A stretch of DNA of 64,000 nt from Apostichopus japonicus (lineage: Eukaryota; Echinodermata; Holothuroidea; Aspidochirotida; Stichopodidae), in assembly GCF_037975245.1 (NCBI RefSeq), contig NC_092569.1, positions 28,861,668 to 28,925,667 on the forward strand, written 5' to 3'. This document shows positions 50,701 to 62,700 of this stretch, piece by piece. Positions within the stretch are counted from its first letter, which is position 1. Each line of letters starts with the position of its first letter. Position numbers and translations under genes: made by a program. The notes beneath the pieces are model-generated. The model was not told the DNA's origin, made no database searches, and saw nothing but the letters and a program-made list of their open reading frames with translations.

Positions 50701-53700
50701 AATACATACATATACTGTAGTTGTAAAAGCCACATAGCAGCTGTAGCATTGATTAAGACTCTGATGAAGCAAACTATCCATTCAGTACTCAATTTTTGGA
50801 GAGCACTGTGGTCAAGCGGTGTAGGCAGTGTACTGGTGATCTAAGGCTTGCAGGTTTTAGTCCTGGCCAGATCATTCTGTTGTTTCCTTGGGCAAGGCAC
50901 TTTATCTCCATTGCGTCTTTCCATCCAGGAGGGATTTCTCTCTGTTTAACAGGTTATTGTTGACCAGGGTAATATTGCTAGCGCCTCTGGCTTCGTTATC
51001 GATAGATAGGCCGGCGCAGTTCAACCCTCAATATTATTATTAATATTATTTTTCATGGAAAGAACCTCCATTAAACCTCCCTACAGGGTACAGCTTAGGT
51101 CTACATCATCAAGGCATTACTTTTCTTCAGAGGTTTTCTGATTGCAACTGGTTGATAACTAAAGGGGTCATCAGCGGTACTGTGGTAATGCAAGCAGTAC
51201 TGCGAGTGCTGCTGTACTGCAGGCGCTAACAAGGTTATCATACAGGCCACTGTCCTTGACTTCTTTAGCAGCATATACAGAGAAACCACTTTCCTGCACC
51301 ACAGTGGCGTCAGCAGGGCAAAGGATCGGCCCCAACACTCTATTTGCAAAGATAACCAGGTTTCATGTACTTCCGCCTCGCTCTCAGGACTCCAGGGCAG
51401 AGAGATTGTGCCGTCTGGCATGGGAGACCGTCACCACAGCTGCAGAATCTGGCACGGCCCTATGGGTCTCCCATATAGCCAGAAAGGAGAGTGTGAGGGC
51501 CGATGCTCTGCCCAGGGGACAACTCGACCCCGACGAGTAAACCCTTCGCAAGGAACATGCGGTAGGTTTTTCCACATGTTCGGCATACCTCTGATAGACC
51601 TGCTTACGACAAAGGGCAACAATGGGCTGCCCATCTTTTGTAACAGGCGGTCCCACCTGCAGCCTCCCACATAGCGCCAGGTCCCTGCCTTGAGACGGAC
51701 CAGAGGTTTAAATTCTTCCCCCCCCCCCCTTTGGCATGATCAGCCAGATACTGAGGAAGATTCGCAGCTCCAAGGGTAAACTCATCCTAGTGGCTCCCTC
51801 CGGACCCCGGGTCCCAGGCCGCAGGTCCCACACACAGGCCCCAGACGGGGACGTCTGGTTTTCCAGACGGCTCCACGCTGGGCATTAACCCAGACATTGA
51901 CCAGCTCACCAAAGGCATGGCTCATCGCCGTCCACGAGTCAGACAGTTAGCCCCCTCTGCGGGGCTCTCAGCAGTGCTGCATGCCCTGGCAGGGCCGCTG
52001 TACGAATCGTCGGGGAACGTTTCCCTGGCTGCTCTTACAAAGAAAACACTCTTCGTCATTGCGGTAGCGTCAGCGTGAAGGAGTTACCTCCAAGCCCTAA
52101 CAACCAAACAGAACCACATCAGATTCGAGGGCCATGGGGCGAGGACAGTTCCAGACCCGTCCCTTATTGCCAAGAACCGGGCCTTGACTTTCTTGCCCGG
52201 GGACATTTTCTTTCCGGAAATCAAAACCCTTTCATCAGTGGCTGAGGACAAGCGATGGTGCCCAGTCAGGGCACTGAAGTGGTACTTAAACAGGACAGAG
52301 AAGTTGAGACAAACAACCTCCCTTTTCATCCTGCCACGACCACCTTAAACAGCAGCCGCCAAGGATACCCTATCCCGATGGCTAGTAGAGATGATCCGCC
52401 CGTTCACGATTGGGGGATACCCGGCCAAGAGATCACAACATCAGTGGGGCCTCGGCTTCCACAGCTCTCTCTGCCGGTATCCCGATACAGGACATCCTCA
52501 AGGTGGCAGCGTGGAAAACACCAACTACGTTCGTCGCCTGTTACTTACCTGACACTCTACACGCCGAGGCAGCTTTTGGTAGCGCGGTGGTAGCCGGTTG
52601 GTACTTGGTCCCACCCCTCGGGCCTCCCACCATCGGGCAGTGCCACTCGGTGCTAAGGTTGTGAGGAGACAGGTAAGCGAGGAGCGAAGTAAATATTCCA
52701 AAACTTACTGGTTTGGATATTTACGAGTGACGAGCTTACCTGTCTCCATTCCCGCCTCCCTCCCCCGAGGGGGTGGGACACAGCCGGACGGGGGAGCAGT
52801 CGTTCGACTAGGCTCACGACTCCAAGCACAACACCAGATAGACAGAGCCAACAACTACTAAGAGTCACCGGCCAGGTCTATCGGTGAGGGTAACTTTGCA
52901 CCCTGTGTTTTTCATAGGCGTACTCACCTAAGTTGTCTTAGGGTTAGCAAGTGTTGGGCCTTTACAGGATGAGGCTCCTTGTTAGGAAAAAGGGGTAGTT
53001 TCGCCTGCAGGGCTCAGGAGAGTGTCCCCCCCCCTTACCCGCTGCGGCGGGGAGGATTACACTCTCCCTGCTAGGAAGGCATCAGTGCCTTTTGTTAAGG
53101 GCTCACCTTTGAGAAGTTTAGTCGACGGGAGTCCTTGGGGGTGGCCAGAGGATTCTGGCCACCCCTATTTCGGTGACCGTGAGGCCACTTTTAAGGAGTG
53201 GTCTCATGACTAGTGAGGAGTGACCAAGGGGGGGTTCGGTCATAGAGGGCGCACAGTGTTATTATTTTACCAGGACTTTATAGGCACGGTAGAATGAGGT
53301 GCTAAGGTTGTGAGGAGACAGGTAAGCTCGTCACTCGTAAATATCCAAACCAGTAAGTTTTTGAATCTCTCTAGGTGACAGCTGCAATACATATTGTTCA
53401 AGTGATATTTCCATTCCATTTATTTATCTGCATTGTAACTGGAATAGGAGACTCAATTGTTTTTTTGAAAAAGTGTGGTTTGAAATAATTAACTGCAAGG
53501 GTAGTACTGTACATACCTTGGAATCATTTTCTTCATAGATAGCTTTGTCATTATCATCATCAGATGTCTGCAAGAAGTAAAATAAAGTGAATCAATAAAC
53601 CATATATAAATTCATTGTTGATATACAATATATAACTCTCCAGGTGACAGCTGCAATACATATTGTTCAAGTGATATTTCCATTCCATTTATTTATCTGC

Positions 53701-56700
53701 ATTGTAACTGGAATAGGAGACTCAATTGTTTTTTGAAAAAGTGTGGTTTGAAATAATTACTGTAACTGCAAGGGTAGTACTGTACATACCTTGGAATCAT
53801 TTTCTTCATAGATAGCTTTGTCACTATCATCATCAGATGTCTGCAAGAAGTAGAATAATGTGAATCAATAAACCATATAAATTCATTGTTGATATACAAT
53901 ATATAACTCTCCAGCTGCAATACATATTGCCTGACATTGTTAGTTAGCTGCCAATTCTTGGTCTTTGGCTTTCACCTTCCAACATTACTGGAGTGCCAAG
54001 TGATTCATTGGTACATTGATCAGTTGCAATTGTAAGCCAATGGTACCCATAGACACTATCATGTGTGGAGCAAACTGCAGATTCTAGTTTCACACAGATA
54101 ATCTGATCACACCTTTCACATACAGTATATTCTGGTGGCCATGGCGACTAGATCTTTTCATTTTGGCGACTTAAAAGTCTAGTCTTTAGCTAATTAACAG
54201 TACCCCTGATAATTAATACTTGTAGATATGCATCATCAAGACAGCTGGGAAACATTCACTGAGATAGGCCTATAATTTATGCAAGACTGTTTACCTGTTC
54301 TTCTATTTGCTGCATCATTTTATCAAATACTGGTTGAAGTTCAGGATACTCCTGTAAATCAAATAAATTGATTTAATACTAAAATTAAACTGTGATCAAC
54401 TACAATATTTCTATGCCATTTTTGCAAATTTACAGCACATACTCCTTTGGTATTTCAAAGGATTCAATAGATGCAATGCATACAGGCCTAGGGTAACTAT
54501 TAACACTTTTTGCATATCATTTGTTATAGGAAGAACAGTTTGTTACTGGACAAATAGAATCAAAGAATAGGCAATGCTGCATTTAGTTTAACTGATAGCA
54601 TTTTACTATTTGAAGAGCAAAATTGAAGGAACTTATAAATTTATATATATATACTTTGTTAATGAAACTCCAGGATTGGAAGCAGTTATACTCTTTCAAA
54701 TTTACTTGTTGTGTGGTTCTGCTGTGGAACAAGAAACCACATGGAATTTGGGAAAAGTATGTTTCTTACACCTCAAAGATAATTGGTATGACATGCATGT
54801 TATATCATGCATACATTGATAGTTAATCAGTGTGTATTTCAGAAACATATACATAAGTACATTATAGCACATTTTGATGGTTTGTACCAACAACGTGCAC
54901 ATACTGTATCTGCCAAATCTTAGAATGTACAGCTTTGGGCATTTACTACAAATCTGCTTATTTTGATCTCTTGTGTATTTCGATACAAAACCTATTTTTC
55001 TATGATCATGAATTGACAGATTCCAATTTTAAATATTTTCCTCTGATGTTAGTATCATATTACTGATAAAAATTGTAGGATTCCTATGGGGAAATGAATT
55101 TAGCACATTTTTGTTGAGATGCTGTATATATGGCAATGTATTATTTTTTTCCTCTTTTTTTTGTGGAGGGGGGAGGGGGTGGGAGCAGAGTCAAAACATT
55201 TAGTTAGGATTTATTCAAGTTAACTTCTCCAAATCCTTATAACTCATGTGATGAAGTTTTTACCAAAACAAGCCTGTGGAATATGTTCCAAAATCACGAT
55301 TTGAATTGTAAAAAACATGTATTGATTTTACCATGTGAATTTACATGTTCCGTACATGAAAGTTAAATTGGAAGTAACATTTTTATTTTTGGTTATGTTA
55401 TGCTTCAATGACCACCTCCTTTCATAGACAAGAATAGCTAAGAATATACTACAAAATTTATTTTGGTAATATTTCTTCCCTGGAAATTAGAATTGTATAT
55501 ACTTTACCTCTTGGCAGGATACAGTACAAATATCTGTTGAAATGAAGAATAATTGTTTAAGTTTTGGATATTATACATCTATTCCTATTACAGTAAATAA
55601 GTTTAGCCAATACCAAATAGGCATGATAGAGCAATATCTAAAAATATCTGAAATATCTTAATATTTTGTAATTACAGAAATTCAAAAATGTTACTTTTGC
55701 ATTCAGTCGGTTAAATAAACATTCAGGTAACATGTCAATTTAACTCACCATATGAGTACATATTCCCTGTCATTTCATCCAAAAACACAGGCTCATTGGG
55801 GTTGTTATCTGTGGCAATTTAAAAATGAAAATCGATAAATCATAAAGACAATGAAGAGAGTGTTCTCATTAAAAATTAATAGTCCAAAGGCTTCATTTTT
55901 CTCAGATCGGCATCAAAATATAATGAAATATATATAGCATAAAATATCTAACAGAATACATAAAGAAAACTTGTTAATTAATAGGTAACAATTAAAAGGC
56001 TATTTAAATGCTGTTTCGCTTACCAAGTGAATGATGGTATTTTCTCAGATCAGCATCAAAATATAATGCACCATTTGGGGATTCTGAAAGAGTGAAAATG
56101 AAGTTTGCAGTTTACAGAACTGATAAAAATTAGTGAGTTCAATAAAAGTAAAATGGCTCTAAAAGTATTTAAAACAATTTGTTCGGATTGAACACAATAA
56201 AACTCACCTGTGAATGAGACTGATGTTGATTTGCATGCAGTTTCCTAAAACAAGAATAAAATTAACAAAGTAAGTATGAAACATATTTAGAATGACATTT
56301 AAATGTAACAAAATAACAGATCAAACTATTTTCACAATCAACTTTTTTAATTTGTTATGTTAAAACAGAAAAACATGAATTTTCTAAGAACAAGAAAAAG
56401 GTATATTGTGTCAGAAAAAAAACATTTCCCCAATCCCTAGGAATAGGTCACGCAACTAGGCCAGGACATCAAGACAGGTTCAGTCCTAAGATCAGCTTCT
56501 GAGCAAAACATAGATCAGTGAATTTGTCTAACATAAGAGACTCTTCCTGTACCGAGTCAACCATTTCATTGAATGGATATGGGAGAGCAAAATACAAACA
56601 TCTTTACAGCTAGTTCATGCAGAACCTGTAAGCAAAACTGAATATAGTTGTCCAGTTTTTTTATCAGGCCGATATGGAATTCCAATGCTATGATTGACAT

Positions 56701-59700
56701 GACCATCATCATAATAGCTGTTGCTTCAGACCATGCTATTTCTATATTTCTGGCCGATTCTTTGTTTTGCAGCCTAAAAATTGCTTGATATGGGACGGGT
56801 TCAGTAGACAGTACAATATTTCACCTGTTATATGAGGTATTGACTATGTCCATTCTGATATATTTTATATTCTTAGGTTATAGATTATATAGTAATATAT
56901 TGTGTATTTTAGCATGATGGAAGCTTTCCCGTATTTGGCCATATGCTCATCAATGGCTGAAGGGGTTTTTAACCTTCATGTACTCTATAGTCTGACAGTA
57001 GCTTGATCTAAGAACCTTGTGATGACAAAGTGGGATACACAGCTTCTGAATGGCACCTCTGCCCTAAATGTCTTGACTGACCAATACACGATAGCGTAAT
57101 ATAGTTAACATGCAGCTACCACAACTAACGTTGTTTAGATACAATTTAAAAAAAAGGTGTACTAGGGCTTATTGAATCATGTTTGTGAAATTTACCATAG
57201 CCCCACAAAAGTATCCATGGTCAAATCATCTGTGTGAAACAATGCAAATCTACAGTTTGCACCACATTTGACTGTATGTATGTCCCGATTCTGACCAACA
57301 ATTGAATGCACCATGCACTAAATCATGTGTGTGAAAATCATCAAAACTGCTTGGTATGGGACGGGTTCAGTAGAATATTTTCACCTGTTATATGAGGGAT
57401 TCAATATGCATATTCTGTTATATTTTATATTCTTAGGGTATATAGATTACATCTATTGTGTATTCTAGCTTGTATAGTTTAATACCCATACCTATAATTA
57501 TTGTCTTAAATTAATTTACCAAAATATTATGGTACATACCATAGTATTCATTTCCTCCTGAGGCACTTCATCATGCTCTTCATTAGTTGTCTGCAAAAAG
57601 TACAATCAGTGAATTATTGATCTTGATTGAAATAAATATAATGCTTAGAGATTTAGGACCTGTCTATATTGGGGTGTGTTATTAAAATGATCAAGAATTT
57701 CCACACAATTGGCATCCATACAGGAGTGTATTATCAATATAATTACCACTCGGTTCCGGGGACCACCAATTGCCTTATCTGATGGAACATTTCCCCCGTA
57801 TTAGGCCATATATGCTCATCAATGGCTGAAGAGGATTAACCTACTGTATAGTCTGACAGTAGCTTGATCTAGGAACCTTGTGATGACAAAGTGGGATACA
57901 CAGCTTCTGAATGGCACCTCTGCCCTAAATGTCTTGACTGACCAATACACGATAGCGTAATATAGTTAACATGCAGCTACCACAACGAACGTTGTTTAGA
58001 TACAATTTAAAAAAAAAGGTGTACTAGGGCTTATTGAATCATGTTTGTGAAATTTACCACAGCCCCACAAAAGTATCCATGGTCAAATCATCTGTGTGAA
58101 ACAATGCAAATCTACAGTTTGCACCACATTTGACTGTATGTATGTCCCGATTCTGACCAACAATTGAATGTACCATGCACTGAATCATGTGTGTGAAAAT
58201 CATCATAGCTGACACAGCGTATAGATACTGCTTCAGACTATGCTATTTCTATATTTCTGGTCGATCCTTTGTTTCACAGCCTCAAAACTGCTTGGTATGG
58301 AACAGGTTCAGTAGAATATTTTCACCTGTTCTATATGAGGGATTCAATATGCCCATTCTGATATATTTTATATTTTTATGGTATATATATTGTGTATTCT
58401 AGCTTGTATATAGTATAATACCAATGCCTATAATTATTGTCTAAATTAATTTACCAAAATATTTTAGTACATACCATAGTATTCATTTCCTCCTGAGGTA
58501 CTTCATCCTGCTCTTCATTAGTTGTCTGCAAAAGGTACAATCAGTGAATTATTGATCTTGATTGAAAGAAATATAATGCTTAGAGATTTAGGACCTGTCT
58601 TTATTGGGATGTGTTCTTAAAATGATCAAGAATGTAACAATTGGCATCCATACATGGTGTGTACAATATCAATAATTACCGCTCTGTTCCTGGGACCACC
58701 AATGCAATATTCTTTATCTGATGGAGCCTTTCCCCCGTATGAGGCCATATGTTCAATGCATAGCTGGAGAGAATTTTAACCTACGGTATAGTCTGACAGT
58801 AGTTTGATCTAGGAACCTTGTGATGACAAAGTGGGATACACAGCTTCTGAATGGCACCTCTGCCCTAAATGTCTTGACTGACCAATACATGATAGCGTAA
58901 TATAGTTAACATGCAGCTACCACAACTGACGTTGTTTAGATACAATTTAAAAAAAATTGTACTAGGGCTTATTGAATCATGTTTGTGAAATTTACCATAG
59001 CCCCACAAAAGTATCCATGGTCAAATCATCTGTGTGAAACAATGCAAATCTACAGTTTGCACCACATTTGACTGTATGTATGTCCCGATTCTGACCAACA
59101 ATTGAATGTACCATGCACTAAATCATGTGTGTGAAAATCATCAAAACTGCTTGGTATGGGACGGGTTCAGTAGAATATTTTCACCTGTTATATGAGGGAT
59201 TCAATATGCATATTCTGTTATATTTTATATTTTTAGGGTATATAGATTACATCTATTGTGTATTCTAGCTTTACCAAAATATTATGGTACATACCATAGT
59301 ATTCATTTCCTCCTGAGGCACTTCAACATGCTCTTCATTAGTTGTCTGCAAAAAGTACAATCAGTGAATTATTGATCTTGATTGAAATAAATATAATGCT
59401 TAGAGATTTAGGACCTGTCTATATTGGGGTGTGTTATTAAAATGATCAAGAATTTCCACACAATTGGCATCCATACAGGAGTGTATTATCAATATTATTA
59501 CCACTCGGTTCAGGGGACCACCAATTGCCTTCCTTATCTGATGGAACATTTCCCCCGTATTAGGCCATATATGCTCATCAATGGCTGAAGAGGATTAACC
59601 TACTGTATAGTCTGACAGTAGCTTGATCTAGGAACCCTGTGATGACAAAGTGGGATACACAGCTTCTGAATGGCACCTCTGCCCTAAATGTCTTGACTGA

Positions 59701-62700
59701 CCAATACACGATAGCGTAATATAGTTATCATGCAGCTACCACAACTAACGTTGTTTAGATACAATTTAATTAAAAGATGTACTAGGGCTTATTGAATCAT
59801 GTTTGTGAAATTTACCATAGCCCCACAAAAGTATCCATCCTCAAATCATCTGTGTGAAACAATGCAAATCTACAGTTTGCACCACATTTGACTGTATGTA
59901 TGTCCCGATTCTGACCAACAATTGAATGTACCATGCACTGAATCATGTGTGTGAAAATCATCATAGCTGACACAGCGTATAGATACTGCTTCAGACTATG
60001 CTATTTCTATATTTCTGGTCGATCCTTTGTTTCGCAGCCTCAAAACTGCTTGGTATGGGACGGGTTCAGTAGAATATTTTCACCTGTTATATGAGGGATT
60101 TATATTCTGTTATATTTTATATTCTTAGGGTATATAGATTACATCTATTGTGTATTCTAGCTTGTATAGTTTAATACCCATACCTATAATTATTGTCTTA
60201 AATTAATTTACCAAAATATTATGGTACATACCATAGTATTCATTTCCTCCTGAGGTACTTCATCATGCTCTTCATTAGTTGTCTGCAAAAAGTACAATCA
60301 GTGAATTATTGATCTTGATTGAAATAAATATAATGCTTAGAGATTTAGGACCTGTCTATATTGGGGTGTGTTATTAAAATGATCAAGAATGTCCACACAA
60401 TTGGCATCCATACAGGAGTGTATTATCAATATTATTACCACTCGGTTCCGGGGACCACCAATTGCCTTCCTTATCTGATGGAACATTTCCCCCGTATTAG
60501 GCCATATATGCTCATCAATGGCTGAAGAGGATTAACCTACTGTATAGTCTGACAGTAGCTTGATCTAGGAACCTTGTGATGACAAAGTGGGATACACAGC
60601 TTCTGAATGGCACCTCTGCCCTAAATGTCTTGACTGACCAATACTGTCATAAAAGTGTAATAATGTTAACATACAGCTACCACGACTGAAGGTGTTTAGA
60701 TATTATACAACACCTAATTATATTCCGGCCATTTGATTGGTCCATTGCTCGTCGATTGCATGCAAAATCCGCTCTATTGCACTCTATGAAATAGAACCAT
60801 GTGCTATACTTTTTTGATAGCACTTTTTTCAATGGTAAGAGAGCATAGAAACCTGTCTGTTCAAAAAAATCTGTTGCATGAGTGCATTTTACATCCAATT
60901 ATATCCAAATTTGAAGGTGTTGTATGAAACAAATAATGAATGGTTTCCATTTGTGCAATAGTACAAATATTACATTCGTTGAAAAATGTAATTTGTTCCA
61001 TTCAACTCAGCTGCGCCTCGTTGAATGGAACTTTCCATCTTTTAACTCATGAAATATTTGCACTATTGCACTCATAACCATCTATAATTTGTATACTATC
61101 TTAAAGAAAGGTGTACTATTGAATTGTGTTTGTGAAATTTACCATAGCCCCACAAAAGTATCCATCCTCAAATCATCTGTGTGAAACAATGCAGATCTAC
61201 AGTTTGCACCACATTTGACTGTATGTATGTCCCGATTCTGACCAACAATTGAATGTACCATGCACTGAATCATGTGTGTGAAAATCATCATAGCTGACAC
61301 AGCGTATAGATACTGCTTCAGACTATGCTATTTCTATATTTCTGGTCGATCCTTTGTTTCGCAGCCTCAAAACTGCTTGGTATGGGACGGGTTCAGTAGA
61401 ATATTTTCACCTGTTATATGAGGGATTTATATTCTGTTATATTTTATATTCTTAGGGTATATAGATTACATCTATTGTGTATTCTAGCTTGTATAGTTTA
61501 ATACCCATACCTATAATTATTGTCTTAAATTAATTTACCAAAATATTATGGTACATACCATAGTATTCATTTCCTCCTGAGGTACTTCATCATGCTCTTC
61601 ATTAGTTGTCTGCAAAAAGTACAATCAGTAAATTATTGATCTTGATTGAAATAAATATAATGCTTAGAGATTTAGGACCTGTCTATATTGGGGTGTGTTA
61701 TTAAAATGATCAAGAATTTCCACACAATTGGCATCCATACAGGAGTGTATTATCAATATAATCACCACTCGGTTCAGGGGACCACCAATTGCCTTCCTTA
61801 TCTGATGGAACATTTCCCCAGTATTAGGCCATATATGCTAATCAATAGCTGAAGAGGATTAACCTACTGTATAGTCTGACAGTAGCTTGATCTAGGAACC
61901 TTGTGATGACAAAGTGGGATACACAGCTTCTGAATGGCACCTCTGCCCTAAATGTCTTGACTGACCAATACTGTCATAAAAGTGTAATAATGTTAACATA
62001 CAGCTACCACGACTGAAGGTGTTTAGATATTATACAACACCTAATTATATTCCGGCCATTTGATTGGTCCATTGCTCGTCGATTGCATGCAAAATCCGCT
62101 CTATTGCACTCTATGAAATAGAACCATGTGCTATACTTTTTTGATAGCACTTTTTTCAATGGTAAGAGAGCATAGAAACCTGTCTGTTCAAAAAAATCTG
62201 TTGCATGAGTGCATTTTACATCCAATTATATCCAAATTTGAAGGTGTTGTATGAAACAAATAATGAATGGTTTCCATTTGTGCAATAGTACAAATATTAC
62301 ATTCGTTGAAAAATGTAATTTGTTCCATTCAACTCAGCTGCGCCTCGTTGAATGGAACTTTCCATCTTTTAACTCATGAAATATTTGCACTATTGCACTC
62401 ATAACCATCTATAATTTGTATACTATCTTAAAGAAAGGTGTACTATTGAATTGTGTTTGTGATATTTATCATAGCCCCACAAAAGTATCCATCCTCAAAT
62501 CATCTGTGTGAAACAATGCAGATCTACAGTTTGCACCACATTTGACTGTATGTATGTCCCGATTCTGACCAACAATTGAATGTACCATGCACTGAATCAT
62601 GTGTGTGAAAATCATCATAGCTGACACAGCATATAGATACTGCTTCAGACTATGCTATTTCTATATTTCTGGTCGATCCTTTGTTTCGCAGCCTCAAAAC

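Larger units (their letters stand above)
47099..53366 (+). mobile_element. DIRS-like retrotransposon, degenerate but structurally complete at its ends
   Basis: About 6.3 kb. The left end (47101-47250) and the right end (53205-53366) are inverted copies of about 150 bp ('acctgtctcctcacaaccttagcacc'-type sequence and the following blocks). An internal complementary region at 52649-52747 is the reverse complement of the left end joined to that of the right end, the hallmark of DIRS elements. Coding remnants follow the usual order: a gag-like zinc knuckle, RNase H, tyrosine recombinase. The reverse transcriptase is missing between about 50.2 and 51.2 kb, where two SINEs lie. No TSD is expected or seen. 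It sits in the intron between TSDDD exon copies A and B; the unbroken target is preserved in the next unit (53625-53645). Confidence 0.85.
53363..53908. repeat. Tandem ~272-bp intron-exon units B and C
   Basis: Two head-to-tail units (break near 53635) each hold one TSDDD exon and about 220 bp of intron ('ggtgacagctgcaatacatattgttcaag' start). A third unit, A, is at 46858-47098, beyond the DIRS. B and C are nearly identical, so the last duplication is recent. Confidence 0.9.

Noticed and set aside
60677-60898. 73-codon minus frame, repeated identically at 62004-62225
   Set aside because: It lies in the 390-bp insert; the identity reflects unit duplication, and no exon or start context or known motif is seen.
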